DNA of 37,273 nucleotides from Terriglobia bacterium (GCA_021324615.1 JAJPIT010000086.1:1-37273); one strand, 5' to 3'. Positions 9,530 through 18,790 are shown, counted from the first letter of the stretch. Translations and numbers: made by a program. Notes: generated by a model from the letters alone, not told the origin.

Positions 9530-9602
9530 AGAGCCGCGTCGGCGCGGGCCGGAGCGGAGTGTGGCGCACGGCGAAGGCGTTGTGCGCGGGAGAAGAGTTT
9601 TT

Positions 9603-11000
9603 ATGAAGTTTTTTGAAGCCGTCGCCAATATTTTTCGAATTCCCGATCTGCGGAAGCGGCTGCTGTTCGCGCTGGGGCTGCTGGCGGTCTACCGGATCGG
9701 CGGCTTTATTCCGATCCCCGGAGTCGACTGGAACCGGCTCCAGGACTTTTTCCAGAAGAACGCGGGCAGCGTCTTCGGGATGTTCGACCTGTTCAGCGGC
9801 GGCATGTTCCGGCGCATGACGATCTTCGCGCTGGGCATCATGCCCTATATCACGGCGTCGATCATTTTGCAGTTGCTGACGGTGGTGGTCCCGACGCTCG
9901 AAAAACTGCAAAAAGAGGGCGAGCTGGGGCGGCGCAAGATCACCCAGTGGACCCGCTATCTGACCGTGGGGCTGGCCCTGATGCAGTCCATCGGGATTGC
10001 GACGGCGTTGCAGACGGCGCAGCAGGGCCTGGTGATGAACCCCGGATTTGGATTCATGATGATGACCGTGCTCAGCCTGACGGCCGGCTCGGCGTTTATC
10101 ATGTGGCTGGGCGAGCAGATCACCGAGCGCGGCATCGGCAACGGCATGTCGCTGATCATCTTTGTGGGCATCATTGTGCGGCTGCCGGACGCGGTTCTTG
10201 AGCTGGTGCAAAAAGTTCAGACCGGAGACTGGCCGTTCATTCAGGTCGCGATCATTCTGGTGATGATGGTGGCGGTGGTGGCGTTCATCGTGCTGGTGGA
10301 GCGGGGCGAACGCCGCATTCCGGTGCAATACGCCAAGCGGGTGATCGGGCGGCGGATGATGGGCGGCCAATCGACGCACCTGCCGCTCAAGGTCAACGCG
10401 GGGGGCGTGATTCCGGTGATCTTCGCGGCGTCCCTGCTGGCCTTTCCGATGACGCTGATCAATCTGGACTGGGTTCGGAACTCGCCGGTTCTGAGCGGGA
10501 TGCTGGGGGCGATCAGCGGCGCCTCGCCGATGTACTATTTGCTGTACACGGTCCTGATCATTTTCTTCTGCTTCTTTTACGTTTCGATTATCTTTAATCC
10601 CAACGAAGCGGCCGACAATATGCGCAAATACGGCGGCTTCATTCCGGGCATCCGGCCGGGCAAGAACACGGCCGAGTACATGAACAAGATCCTGACCAAG
10701 ATCACGGTGGTGGGCGGCCTGTATCTGTCGGTGTTGTCGCTGCTGCCGCAGATCATGATTCAGGGCATCAAGCTGCAACGCCTGCCGCTGGTCGGCATGT
10801 GGATCGACGCGCATTTCCCGCGCTGGCTGCTGGACGGGCTGGGGATTACGTTTTATTTTGGAGGAACTTCGCTGCTGATCGTGGTGGGCGTCGCCATGGA
10901 CACCATCAACCAGATCGAGGCCCAGTTGATCATGCGGCACTACGAGGGTTTTACGCCGCGCGCGGGCAGGATCCGCGGCCGGCGCGGCAGTGTCATTTGA
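9603..11000 (+). CDS. secY: Preprotein translocase subunit SecY
   Basis: SecY is the channel of the Sec translocon in the cytoplasmic membrane. The 465-residue protein shows ten hydrophobic segments, the plug-region motif IPIPGVDW, PYITASIILQLL in TM2, the cytoplasmic loop with LGRRKITQWTRYLT, GIGNGMSLIIFVGI, and the conserved RPGKNTAEYMN loop. An upstream in-frame ATG exists at 9561, but the ATG at 9603 has GGGAGAAG seven bases before it and yields the usual MKFFEAVANIFRIPDLRKR start. secE and secG are not in the window. Confidence 0.97.
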   Translation: MKFFEAVANIFRIPDLRKRLLFALGLLAVYRIGGFIPIPGVDWNRLQDFFQKNAGSVFGMFDLFSGGMFRRMTIFALGIMPYITASIILQLLTVVVPTLEKLQKEGELGRRKITQWTRYLTVGLALMQSIGIATALQTAQQGLVMNPGFGFMMMTVLSLTAGSAFIMWLGEQITERGIGNGMSLIIFVGIIVRLPDAVLELVQKVQTGDWPFIQVAIILVMMVAVVAFIVLVERGERRIPVQYAKRVIGRRMMGGQSTHLPLKVNAGGVIPVIFAASLLAFPMTLINLDWVRNSPVLSGMLGAISGASPMYYLLYTVLIIFFCFFYVSIIFNPNEAADNMRKYGGFIPGIRPGKNTAEYMNKILTKITVVGGLYLSVLSLLPQIMIQGIKLQRLPLVGMWIDAHFPRWLLDGLGITFYFGGTSLLIVVGVAMDTINQIEAQLIMRHYEGFTPRAGRIRGRRGSVI

Positions 11001-11022
11001 GCCGGCTAGCTCAACCACAACG

Positions 11023-11691
11023 ATGGCCCAGTTTTGCCTGATTTTATTTGGCCCTCCCGGATCGGGGAAGGGCACGCAGGCGGCGCTTTTGCGCGGCCGG
11101 TTAGGATTGGCCCATATCTCCACCGGGGACATGCTGCGGGCGCGCATCGCCTCGGGCGACGATCTGGGCAGAGAAGCGGCCGCTTACGTGAATTCGGGCG
11201 CGCTGGTGCCGGACGAGGTGGTGAACCGGATGGTGGAGGACCGGATCCAGGAGAGCGATTGCGAGCGCGGTTTCATTCTGGACGGCTATCCGCGGACGGT
11301 GGCGCAGGCGAAGCTGCTCGATGCGATGTTGAAGACGCGCGGGGTGCGCTCGCTGGCCGTTCATTTGCGGGTGAGCTATAATGAGATTACTGCCCGCCTT
11401 GCGGCGCGCCGGCAGTGCGCGCGTTGCGGCTCGATCTCCAACACCAGCCAGGGAGAGTTTTGCGCCACTTGCGGGTCGAGGATGGCGCTGCGCGAAGATG
11501 ACCGCCCGGAAGTGGTGAGGCAGAGGCTGGAAGCGTACGAGGCGCAGACCAAGCCGGTGCTTGAGTATTTCCGGCAAGCCGGTGTGAAGCTTTTTGAGGT
11601 GGAGGGCGGAGGGAGAACGCCGGAGGCGATCGCGGTGGAGATCGAGAAGGCCGTGGAAGCGGACGCGGGAGCCAACGTCAGGACGGCATGA
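11023..11691 (+). CDS. adk: Adenylate kinase, zinc-finger LID form
   Basis: Adenylate kinase converts ATP + AMP to 2 ADP. The 222-residue protein has the P-loop GPPGSGKGT (residues 10-18), the AMP-site motif HISTGDMLRA, the DGYPRT motif (usually DGFPRT), and a long LID domain with two CxxC pairs (QCARCGS and FCATCGS), so it is the zinc-binding long form. Two starts are possible: GTG 10990, which overlaps secY, and ATG 11023; the latter gives the normal N-terminus, though no clear Shine-Dalgarno is present. The last four bases overlap map. Confidence 0.96.
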   Translation: MAQFCLILFGPPGSGKGTQAALLRGRLGLAHISTGDMLRARIASGDDLGREAAAYVNSGALVPDEVVNRMVEDRIQESDCERGFILDGYPRTVAQAKLLDAMLKTRGVRSLAVHLRVSYNEITARLAARRQCARCGSISNTSQGEFCATCGSRMALREDDRPEVVRQRLEAYEAQTKPVLEYFRQAGVKLFEVEGGGRTPEAIAVEIEKAVEADAGANVRTA

Positions 11692-12458
11692 TCGTGCGAA
11701 AGAGCATGGCGGAGCTGGAAAAGATGCGGGCCGCGGGTCTGCTGGTCTGGCAGATCCTGAATCAGCTCAAGGGGATGGTCCGGGAAGGCGTGACCACCTA
11801 TGATCTGGAAGTGGAGGCGGAAAAGATGATGCGCGACGCCGGCGCGCGGCCCGCGTTCAAAGGCTACTCGACGCCGGCCGCCGGAACCAAATTTCCCTTT
11901 GTGCTGTGCACTTCGGTGAACGACGAGATTGTCCACGGCATGCCTTCGCAGAAGAGGGTTCTGAAGTCGGGCGATATCGTGTCGATCGATACCGGCGTCC
12001 AGTTGAACGGCTACTACGGCGATTCGGCGATCACCGTGCCGGTGGGGGAAATTTCCGAGGAGACGCGGCGCCTGCTGGAGGTAACCCGCGAGTCGCTGGA
12101 GCTGGCGATCGAGAAAGCCAGGCCGGGCAACCGGCTGTTCGACATCTGCGGTACGGTGGAGCGGCATGTGACCGCCAATGGCTTCACGGTGGTGCGCGAG
12201 TTCGTCGGCCATGGGATCGGCACGCACATGCACGAGGAGCCGCAGATCCCGAACTATATCGACCGCAAAAACGAAAATCCGCGGCTGAAGGAAGGAATGG
12301 TGCTGGCGATCGAGCCCATGGTGAACGCCGGCGGGCCGGGCACGCGTGTGCGGCCGGACCGGTGGACGGCGGTGACCGAGGATGGGAAGAATTCGGCGCA
12401 TTTTGAGCATACGGTGGCCATCACGGCCAACGGCCCGTGGGTGCTGACGCGGCCGTGA
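11688..12458 (+). CDS. map: Type I methionine aminopeptidase
   Basis: MetAP removes the initiator methionine from nascent proteins. All five metal ligands of the type I family are visible: the Asp in [16 protein letters not shown] (two Asp), His in [16 protein letters not shown], Glu in [11 protein letters not shown] and Glu in HFEHTVAI. The length of 256 residues is normal and there is no N-terminal extension. The gene starts by ATGA overlap with adk. Downstream, infA is missing and rpmJ follows after 34 bases. Confidence 0.97.
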   Translation: MIVRKSMAELEKMRAAGLLVWQILNQLKGMVREGVTTYDLEVEAEKMMRDAGARPAFKGYSTPAAGTKFPFVLCTSVNDEIVHGMPSQKRVLKSGDIVSIDTGVQLNGYYGDSAITVPVGEISEETRRLLEVTRESLELAIEKARPGNRLFDICGTVERHVTANGFTVVREFVGHGIGTHMHEEPQIPNYIDRKNENPRLKEGMVLAIEPMVNAGGPGTRVRPDRWTAVTEDGKNSAHFEHTVAITANGPWVLTRP

Positions 12459-12492
12459 AGGGGTTCGCCGGGCGATAGAGGAAAGGTTGATC

Positions 12493-12606
12493 ATGAAAGT
12501 CAGGGCGTCGGTCAAAAAGATGTGCGACAAATGCAAGATTGTGCACCGCCAGGGCGTGGTGCGCGTGATCTGCTCGAATCCGAAACATAAACAGAGGCAG
12601 GGGTAA
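12493..12606 (+). CDS. rpmJ: 50S ribosomal protein L36, zinc-binding type
   Basis: This 37-residue gene encodes L36, the smallest ribosomal protein. The product starts [15 protein letters not shown] and ends NPKHKQRQG. Zinc ligands C11, C14, C27 and H32 are all present, so it is the C+ form. AAAGG lies seven bases before the ATG. It sits directly after map and 5 bases before rpsM. Confidence 0.95.
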   Translation: MKVRASVKKMCDKCKIVHRQGVVRVICSNPKHKQRQG

Positions 12607-12611
12607 GAAAG

Positions 12612-12998
12612 ATGGCGCGTATAGCGGGCGTGGATTTACCGGCGAGAAAGAGGACGGAAGTCGGGCTGACCTACATTTACGGCATCGGCCGCACGCGGTC
12701 GAAGTCGCTGTGCTACCGGGCGGGAGTGAATCCGGACAAGAAGGTCGCGGATCTGACCGAGGACGAAGTGAACCGCATCCGCCAGATTCTCGAAGCTGAA
12801 GGAGCGGTGGAAGGCGATCTGCGCAAGGAAGTCTCGATGAATATCAAGCGGCTGATCGAGATGGGATCCTATCGCGGCCTGCGGCACCGGCGCGGCCTGC
12901 CGGTCCGCGGCCAGCGCACCCATACCAACGCGCGCACCCGTAAGGGTCCGCGGCGCGGCACGGTGGCGAATAAGAAGAAAGCGACGGCGAAGACCTAA
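12612..12998 (+). CDS. rpsM: 30S ribosomal protein S13
   Basis: S13 contacts P-site tRNA and forms bridge B1. The 128-residue product has [14 protein letters not shown], the helix-two-turn-helix [10 protein letters not shown], and the C-terminal [22 protein letters not shown] motif followed by a Lys-rich tail. It opens the alpha-operon segment. The stop shares one base with the rpsK start (TAATG). Confidence 0.98.
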   Translation: MARIAGVDLPARKRTEVGLTYIYGIGRTRSKSLCYRAGVNPDKKVADLTEDEVNRIRQILEAEGAVEGDLRKEVSMNIKRLIEMGSYRGLRHRRGLPVRGQRTHTNARTRKGPRRGTVANKKKATAKT

Positions 12999-13405
12999 TG
13001 GCAAAAGCTCCGGCGAAAACTGGCAAGAAGAAGTCGTTCAAGAAGAAAGAGAAGCGGGTGGTGCCCACGGGGCTGGTCCACGTGCAGGCCTCGTTCAATA
13101 ATACGATCATCACCATCACGGATCCGATGGGCAACGTGATCGCCTGGTCCAGTTCCGGCTCGCTTGGCTTCCGGGGATCTCGCAAGGGCACGCCGTTCGC
13201 CGCGCAGCAGGCCTCGTTGACGGCGGCGAATAAGGCGAAGGAATCCGGATTGCGGACGGTGGAAGTTCACGTCAGCGGGCCCGGCGCGGGCCGCGAATCG
13301 GCCGTTCGGGCGCTGGCCACGGCGGGTCTCGAAGTGCGGACGATCAAAGATACGACGCCGATCCCGCACAACGGGTGCCGGCCGCCGAAGAAACGGAGAG
13401 TTTAG
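12998..13405 (+). CDS. rpsK: 30S ribosomal protein S11
   Basis: S11 lies on the 30S platform near the Shine-Dalgarno helix. The 135-residue protein has a Lys-rich N-terminus, then [33 protein letters not shown], the [13 protein letters not shown] motif and the [14 protein letters not shown]-terminus. It overlaps rpsM by one base. A long 117-base gap with a hairpin follows. Confidence 0.98.
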   Translation: MAKAPAKTGKKKSFKKKEKRVVPTGLVHVQASFNNTIITITDPMGNVIAWSSSGSLGFRGSRKGTPFAAQQASLTAANKAKESGLRTVEVHVSGPGAGRESAVRALATAGLEVRTIKDTTPIPHNGCRPPKKRRV

Positions 13406-13411
13406 TGGAGA

Positions 13412-13428
13412 AGTGGCCCCTGGCCACT
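13412..13428 (+). other. Hairpin in the rpsK-rpsD spacer
   Basis: Bases 13412-13418 (AGTGGCC) and 13422-13428 (GGCCACT) form a perfect seven-pair stem with a three-base loop, seven bases after the rpsK stop. The direct repeat TGGAGAA stands on both sides (13406 and 13428). A second small inverted repeat GGCC-GGAA-GGCC follows near 13454. The 117-base spacer is the longest gap within the cluster. No T-run follows, so it is not a typical terminator. It may be a translational control leader for S4 or an RNA processing site; function is unproven. Confidence 0.4.
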
Positions 13429-13522
13429 GGAGAAACAAGCAGGAGGAAGGCCGGAAGGCCGTAAACTGCACCTTGAAAGAACGGGCCTGTGGTCAGCGAC
13501 CCCGGGCCGCGGGAGGTTAGAC

Positions 13523-14155
13523 TTGGCACGATACATTGGTCCCGTCTGCCGGCAATGCCGGCGCGAGGGCATGAAGTTATTTCTCAAGGGCGAGCGCTGC
13601 CACACCGAAAAATGCGCCATCGAAAAGCGCAACTTCGCGCCGGGGCAGCACGGCAAGGACCGCAAGCCGAAGCTGGTCGGCTACGGTTTGCAGCTTCGCG
13701 AAAAGCAGAAAGCGCGCCGTTATTATCAACTGCTCGAAGGCCAGTTCCGCAATCTGTATGAGAAGGCGCTGGTGAAGAAAGGCGTCACCGGCGAGAACAT
13801 GCTGAACACGCTGGAACGCCGCCTGGACAACACGGTTTACCGCATGGGTTTCGGCACTTCGCGGGCCCAGGCGCGGCAGTTGGTGCGCCACGGCCACATC
13901 AACGTGAACGGACGGCGAGTCGACATCCCGAGCTTTGAAGTCAAGCCGAACGATGTCATCGAGGTCCGCGAGAAGAGCAAGAAGAATCCGACCATCCTGC
14001 ACGCTCGCGACGCCACGGCCCACGCCCCCAGTCCCAACTGGCTGGAGGTGGATCGGGAGAACCTCCGGGCCCGCGTTCTGGCCCAGCCCAAGCGCGAGGA
14101 TCTGGTGCAGATTCAATTGAACGAGCAGCTCATCGTGGAGTTGTACTCCAAGTAA
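13523..14155 (+). CDS. rpsD: 30S ribosomal protein S4, zinc-binding type
   Basis: S4 nucleates 30S assembly and is the alpha-operon repressor in E. coli. The 210-residue protein begins with TTG; GGGAGG at 13511-13516 lies six bases upstream and the product starts MARYIGPVCRQCRREG as in homologues. C9, C12, C26 and C31 form the zinc site of C+ S4. The S4 RNA-binding domain is seen in GTSRAQARQLVRHGHINVNG, where the RQLVRHGHI turn is typical. The rare TTG start plus the structured 117-base leader suggest that its translation may be specifically controlled. Confidence 0.97.
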   Translation: MARYIGPVCRQCRREGMKLFLKGERCHTEKCAIEKRNFAPGQHGKDRKPKLVGYGLQLREKQKARRYYQLLEGQFRNLYEKALVKKGVTGENMLNTLERRLDNTVYRMGFGTSRAQARQLVRHGHINVNGRRVDIPSFEVKPNDVIEVREKSKKNPTILHARDATAHAPSPNWLEVDRENLRARVLAQPKREDLVQIQLNEQLIVELYSK

Positions 14156-14170
14156 CGCAAAGGAGCCTAA

Positions 14171-15247
14171 ATGTTTAAAGGATTCCAGAAACCCAAGCGA
14201 CTCGTCGCCAACACCGAAACGCTCAACGACCGCTACGGCATGTTCACCGCCCAGCCTTTCGAACGGGGATTCGGGTCCACCATCGGAACCGGCCTGCGCC
14301 GGGTGCTGCTCAGTTCGATTGAAGGCGCGGCCATTACGGCGGTCCGCATCGAAGGCGTGGCGCACGAATTTTCGCCGATCCCGGGTGTGGTGGAGGACGC
14401 CACCGATATCATCCTGAACCTGAAACAGGTTCCCTTCAAAATGATGGGCGAAGGCACGCGCACCGTGCGTCTGAAGGCGGACACGCCCGGCGAGGTGATG
14501 AGCGGCCAGATCGAAACCGACGCCGATATCGAAGTGCTGGACCGCAATATGCACATCGCCACGGTGGGGCCGGGCGGCAAGCTGAATATCGAGATGCGGC
14601 TGAAGTCGGGCCGCGGATACGTCTCGGCGGACCGCAACAACGACGACGATCTTCCTCTCGGCTATATTCCGATCGATTCGGTTCACTCGCCGGTGCGCAA
14701 GGTGAACTTTTCGGTGGAGGCGGCGCGTCTGGGCCAGATGACGGATTACGACAAGCTGACCATTGAGGTCTGGACCAACGGAGCGATCTCGCCGGCCGAC
14801 GCCATCGGCCAGGCCGCCAAACTTCTGAAGGACCACATGACGATCTTCATCAACTTCGAGGAGCTGCCCGAGTCCGCCGAAGAACCGGCCGAGCGCGCCT
14901 TGAGCCAGATGAACGAAGTGCTCAACCGCTCCGTGGAAGAGCTGGAGTTGAGCGTCCGCTCCTACAACTGCCTGAAGAACGCCAACATTCAGACCATCGG
15001 CGACCTGGTTCAGAAAACCGAAGCCGAAATGCTCCGCACCAAGAATTTCGGGCGCAAATCGCTCAACGAGATTAAAGAGATTCTGGGCAGCCTGGGCCTT
15101 AGTTTCGGCATGAAGTTCGATGCGCAGGGACGGCTGGTGTCGCCGGCGGGAACGCCAGCGATGATCAGCCCGGGCGGTGAAGACCGCCTGGATGCCGAAA
15201 ATGTCGGACCGGACGATGAAGAGGAGGCCAGCCCCCGGGCTGAGTAA
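14171..15247 (+). CDS. rpoA: DNA-directed RNA polymerase alpha subunit
   Basis: The alpha dimer is the scaffold of RNA polymerase; its C-terminal domain binds UP elements and activators. The 358-residue product has the N-terminal dimer domain ([34 protein letters not shown]) and the C-terminal domain with [16 protein letters not shown] and [17 protein letters not shown]. It is about 30 residues longer than E. coli alpha, mostly an acidic C-terminal tail ending [11 protein letters not shown]. The ATG is preceded by AAAGGAG. Confidence 0.98.
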   Translation: MFKGFQKPKRLVANTETLNDRYGMFTAQPFERGFGSTIGTGLRRVLLSSIEGAAITAVRIEGVAHEFSPIPGVVEDATDIILNLKQVPFKMMGEGTRTVRLKADTPGEVMSGQIETDADIEVLDRNMHIATVGPGGKLNIEMRLKSGRGYVSADRNNDDDLPLGYIPIDSVHSPVRKVNFSVEAARLGQMTDYDKLTIEVWTNGAISPADAIGQAAKLLKDHMTIFINFEELPESAEEPAERALSQMNEVLNRSVEELELSVRSYNCLKNANIQTIGDLVQKTEAEMLRTKNFGRKSLNEIKEILGSLGLSFGMKFDAQGRLVSPAGTPAMISPGGEDRLDAENVGPDDEEEASPRAE

Positions 15248-15253
15248 GATCCA

Positions 15254-15706
15254 GTGAGGCACAAAGTAGCGGGATACAAACTCAAGCGCAGCACCGGTGC
15301 GCGCAAGGCGCTGTTCAAAGGTCTGGTCACCAGCGTCATCGAGTACGAACGAATCGTCACCACGGTTCCCAAGGCCAAGGCGGTGCGGCCGCTGGTTGAA
15401 AAGATGATCACGCTGGCCAAACGCGATACCCTGCACGCGCGCCGGCAGGCCGCCGCGTTTCTTGAATCTCCGGCCGCGGTGAAAAAACTGTTCGACAAGC
15501 TCGGCACGCGGTTCGGCCAGCGCGAAGGCGGCTACGTGCGCCTGGTTCGCCTGGGCAATCGGAAAGGTGACGGCGCCGAACAGGCCATGCTCGAACTGGT
15601 CGGCAGCGAACTGGTCAAGCGCGCCGCCGAACGGGCCAAGCGCCGCGAGGAACGCCTCCAGGCCCTGCGGCAAGGCAAGGAAGAAGGCGAAGCTCCCGAA
15701 GAGTAA
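15254..15706 (+). CDS. rplQ: 50S ribosomal protein L17
   Basis: L17 lies near the tunnel exit. The start codon is GTG, 6 bases after the rpoA stop. The product begins [19 protein letters not shown] and has the [14 protein letters not shown] motif. At 150 residues it is longer than the usual 115-130 because of a charged helical tail ([17 protein letters not shown] and an acidic end). It is the last gene of the ribosomal cluster. Confidence 0.97.
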   Translation: MRHKVAGYKLKRSTGARKALFKGLVTSVIEYERIVTTVPKAKAVRPLVEKMITLAKRDTLHARRQAAAFLESPAAVKKLFDKLGTRFGQREGGYVRLVRLGNRKGDGAEQAMLELVGSELVKRAAERAKRREERLQALRQGKEEGEAPEE

Positions 15707-15874
15707 TGGAAAGACCGGGGCCCGGTTCTGCCCGCGCGGGCAGCGCCGGCGCCGCGCCGCCCCGGGAATCTTTCCCGGGCGTGTGGTCTGGGACGCCCGA
15801 CTCCGGAATCCGGCCTGGCGAGGACGGTTTCGCCGGCATGGCCGCGGCTTCCCCGCGATAATACAATAGAGAAA
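15707..15874 (+). terminator. Palindrome-rich spacer after rplQ, possible terminator
   Basis: This 168-base spacer after the ribosomal cluster holds a perfect 12-base palindrome (GCCCGCGCGGGC, 15730-15741) and an eight-pair hairpin with a 3-base loop (15761-15768 with 15772-15779, CCCGGGAA/TTCCCGGG). Neither is followed by a T-run, so a classical intrinsic terminator is not shown. The position makes a transcription end or RNA-stabilising structure plausible. The last 20 bases hold the thrS promoter-like hexamer. Confidence 0.35.
15862..15867 (+). promoter_or_regulatory. -10-like hexamer of thrS
   Basis: TACAAT matches five of six bases of the sigma-70-type -10 box and ends seven bases before the thrS ATG. 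Transcription would then begin at, or within a base or two of, the start codon. No convincing -35 box or Shine-Dalgarno site is present. An alternative hexamer GATAAT lies at 15857-15862. Confidence 0.45.
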
Positions 15875-17800
15875 ATGCAGGTTACTCTTCCCGACGGCAG
15901 TGTCCAGGAAGTGGCACCCGGCGCGCGCCCCATCGACATCGCCCAATCGATCAGCAAGCGGCTGGCCGAGGAGGCGATCGTCGCCCGCGTCAACGGCGAA
16001 CTCTGGGACCTCAACCGCCCCCTGGAATCCGACGCAAAGCTGGAAATCCTGACGCCGAAGGATCCTGAATCGCTTGAAGTGTATCGCCACTCGACGGCGC
16101 ATCTGCTGGCGGCGGCGGTGCTGGAGCTGTTCCCCGGCACCAAGCTCGGCATCGGACCTCCCATTGAATCCGGCTTCTACTACGATTTCCAGCGGCCCGA
16201 GCCGTTTACCCAGGAAGATCTGGAGCGCATCGAAAAGCGCATGTGGGAAATTCAGGCGCGTGATCTTCCCTACGAGCGCAAGTACACGCGCAAGGAAGAC
16301 GGGCTGAAACTCTACGCCGACCAGCCCATGAAAATCGAGCTGATCCTGGAGCGGGCCGGCGACGTCTTTTCCGAATACACGCTGGGGCCCGGCTTCATCG
16401 ACTTCTGCCGCGGGCCGCACGTTCCGTCGACGAAAAAGATCAAGGCGTTCAAGCTGCTCTCGCTCGCCGGCGCTTACTGGAAGGGCAGCGAAAAGAACCA
16501 GCAGCTCCAGCGCATCTACGGCACGGCGTTTTTCACCAAAAAAGATTTAGAAGATTATCTGAACCGGCTCGAGGAAGCCAAAAAACGCGATCACCGCAAG
16601 CTCGGCAAGGAGCTGGAGCTGTTCACGGTCAATGAAGCGGTCGGCGCGGGTCTGCCGCTGTGGCTTCCCAAGGGCGCCACGATCCGCCGCCTGCTGGAGG
16701 AGTATATCCTCGAACGCGAGCGCGAACTCGGTTACCAGCACGTCTACACGCCGGATCTGGCCAAGGTGGATCTGTACATCCGCAGCGGCCATTGGGAACA
16801 TTATCACGAAGACATGTTTCCTCCCATGGATCTGGAGACCGAAAAGATGGTGCTGCGTCCCATGAACTGCCCGCACCACATTTTGGTCTATGAATCGAAG
16901 ATGCGCAGCTACCGCGATCTGCCGGTCCGGATCGCCGAGCTCGGCACCATGTATCGCTACGAGCGCAGCGGCGTTCTGAGCGGCTTGAGCCGCGTGCGGG
17001 CCATGACGCTCAACGACGCGCACATTTTCTGCACGCCTGACCAGATCAAGGAAGAGTTTTCCGGGGTGATGAAGCTGGTCGAGCGGGCTTACAAGGATCT
17101 GGGCATCACCCGGTATTCCTACCGTCTTTCTTTGCGCGATCCCGCCAATAAGGAAAAATACGTCGATAACGACGCCATGTGGGAACTGGGCGAGCGCGTT
17201 CTGCGCGAAGCCATGGACGCCTTACACCTGCCCTACCGCGAAGCGCGCGGCGAAGCGGCGTTCTACGGCCCCAAACTCGACATTCAGCTCGCCGATGTGA
17301 TGGGGCATGAGGAGACGTACTCCACCATCCAAGTGGATTTTCATCTGCCCAAGCAGTTCGGCCTGGGCTACGTGGGCCCGGACGGCAACCGGCATCAGCC
17401 GGTGATGATTCACCGCGCGATCGTAAGCACAATGGAGCGCATGATCTCCTATCTGATCGAACTCTACGCCGGGGCGTTTCCCATGTGGCTCGCTCCGGTC
17501 CAGGCCGCGGTGCTGCCGATCACCGACCGTCATGTCGAGTATGCGCGCAAGGTCCACCGGCAGCTCGAAGCCGCGGGTCTGCGGTCGCATCTGGACGACC
17601 GCAGCGAAAAAGTGAATTTGAAGATTCGGGAAGCGCAGTTGCAAAAAATTCCCTTCATGCTGGTGGTGGGCGACCGTGAGGCGGAGTCGGAATCGGTCGC
17701 GGTGCGCCATCGCAAACACGGCGATCAAGGCTCCAAACCGCTGGCTCAGTTTGTGGCCGAGGCGCGCGCGCTGGCCGATTCCCGGAATGTAAGCGAATGA
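15875..17800 (+). CDS. thrS: Threonine--tRNA ligase
   Basis: ThrRS charges tRNA-Thr and edits mischarged Ser-tRNA. The 641-residue protein has the N-terminal TGS domain (residues 1-60), the editing domain with the HxxxH zinc-like motif HSTAH (72-76) and DFCRGPHVPS, the class II core with the catalytic zinc ligand C332 in MRPMNCPHH-type context, motif 2 in YRYERSGVLSGLSRVRA, and the anticodon-binding domain beginning WLAPVQAAVLPI. Length is normal. Upstream only a weak AGAGAA exists and the -10-like hexamer is very close, so a leaderless message is likely. Its end overlaps the next gene by four bases. Confidence 0.97.
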   Translation: MQVTLPDGSVQEVAPGARPIDIAQSISKRLAEEAIVARVNGELWDLNRPLESDAKLEILTPKDPESLEVYRHSTAHLLAAAVLELFPGTKLGIGPPIESGFYYDFQRPEPFTQEDLERIEKRMWEIQARDLPYERKYTRKEDGLKLYADQPMKIELILERAGDVFSEYTLGPGFIDFCRGPHVPSTKKIKAFKLLSLAGAYWKGSEKNQQLQRIYGTAFFTKKDLEDYLNRLEEAKKRDHRKLGKELELFTVNEAVGAGLPLWLPKGATIRRLLEEYILERERELGYQHVYTPDLAKVDLYIRSGHWEHYHEDMFPPMDLETEKMVLRPMNCPHHILVYESKMRSYRDLPVRIAELGTMYRYERSGVLSGLSRVRAMTLNDAHIFCTPDQIKEEFSGVMKLVERAYKDLGITRYSYRLSLRDPANKEKYVDNDAMWELGERVLREAMDALHLPYREARGEAAFYGPKLDIQLADVMGHEETYSTIQVDFHLPKQFGLGYVGPDGNRHQPVMIHRAIVSTMERMISYLIELYAGAFPMWLAPVQAAVLPITDRHVEYARKVHRQLEAAGLRSHLDDRSEKVNLKIREAQLQKIPFMLVVGDREAESESVAVRHRKHGDQGSKPLAQFVAEARALADSRNVSE

Positions 17801-18663
17801 TCCGCATCCGCGACGGTGATCTGGAGGCGGCGATTGATACCGGCTGCGGCGACAACTGCCGCTCGCTGGTGTATCGCGGCGCCGAATATATCCACACGCC
17901 GGCGGATTGGAAGCCGCCCGCGCTCGCCGGCATCCCGCTGCTGGCCCCGTGGGCGAACCGCATTGACGGCGAATCGTATCTGGCCAACGGCTGGCGTTAC
18001 TTTCTGAACTCCTCGCTGGGCAACCTGCGCTACGACGCCAATCGTCTGCCGATCCATGGACTCCTGCTGTTTACGGACCGCTGGAAGATCCGGCGCCAGG
18101 AGGCCGCCTGGGTTACCGCCCGCCTGGAATTCTGGCGCGTTCCGGAGTGGATGGCGCAATTCCCGTTCGCCTGCGCCATCGAAATCACGCATCGGCTGGC
18201 CGGAGGATCGCTCGAAATCGAAATGGCCATTGAAAATCTCTGCGACGAGGCCCTGCCGCTGTGCGTCGGCTTTCATCCCTATTTCCGGCTTGGATCGTCC
18301 CGCGAAACGTGGCGGGTCAAAATCGCCGCGCGGGAGCGGGCGGTTCTCAGCGGCAAAAAAATTCCGACCGGGGAAAGACAGCCCTTCGAGCCGGGATGGT
18401 CCCCGCTGGCGGGCAGGTCGTTTGACGACGTTTTCTCCCGCCTTACGGGTGAGGAGTTCGCGGTGGAGGACGGCAAACGAAGCCTGTCGGTTCGTTTCGG
18501 CCCCAAGTACACTACTGCGGTGGTCTACGCGCCGCCGGAGCAGGACTTCCTTTGCTTCGAGCCGATGACCGCTCCTACGAACGCGTTCAACTCCAACGCC
18601 GGCTTGCAACACGTCGCCCCCGGCGCGGTCTGGCGGGAATCCTTCCGCATCAGCCCGGGGTGA
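17797..18663 (+). CDS. Aldose 1-epimerase family protein
   Basis: This family interconverts alpha and beta anomers of sugars such as galactose. The 288-residue product shows the fold's markers: LLAPWANRI near residue 52, LPIHG with the first catalytic-type His, GFHPYFRLG with the second His, and FEPMTAPTNAFN with the candidate catalytic Glu. It has no signal peptide, so it should be cytoplasmic. The ATG lies in the ATGA overlap with thrS, so both are probably made from one message although their functions seem unrelated. The sugar substrate cannot be told; a YeaD-like glucose-6-phosphate epimerase role is also possible. Confidence 0.85.
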   Translation: MIRIRDGDLEAAIDTGCGDNCRSLVYRGAEYIHTPADWKPPALAGIPLLAPWANRIDGESYLANGWRYFLNSSLGNLRYDANRLPIHGLLLFTDRWKIRRQEAAWVTARLEFWRVPEWMAQFPFACAIEITHRLAGGSLEIEMAIENLCDEALPLCVGFHPYFRLGSSRETWRVKIAARERAVLSGKKIPTGERQPFEPGWSPLAGRSFDDVFSRLTGEEFAVEDGKRSLSVRFGPKYTTAVVYAPPEQDFLCFEPMTAPTNAFNSNAGLQHVAPGAVWRESFRISPG

Positions 18664-18703
18664 GCGGAGGGCGTCGGACGGCGTTCGGTTGAGTCCGCTG
18701 AGG

Positions 18704-18781
18704 TGGTACGCCCGAGAGGATTCGAACCTCTGACCTTCTGCTCCGGAGGCAGACGCTCTATCCAGGCTGAGCTACGGGCGC
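18704..18781 (-). tRNA. tRNA-Arg (anticodon CCG)
   Basis: The minus strand from 18781 to 18704 folds into a full cloverleaf of 78 bases including an encoded CCA (18706-18704). The acceptor stem is GCGCCCG with CGGGCGT (first pair a G-U wobble), the D arm GCTC/GAGC, the anticodon stem TCTGC/GCAGA with loop CTCCGGA, hence anticodon CCG, and a T arm AGAGG-TTCGAAT-CCTCT. It reads CGG, a common Arg codon in this GC-rich genome. It is convergent with the aldose epimerase and divergent from the TPR gene. Confidence 0.97.
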
Positions 18782-18790
18782 ACGAATTCC

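Noticed and set aside
13577-16420. A 947-codon open frame on - across rpsD, rpoA, rplQ and thrS
   Set aside because: It runs opposite four conserved genes and is a product of high GC in the third codon position; no family features are seen.
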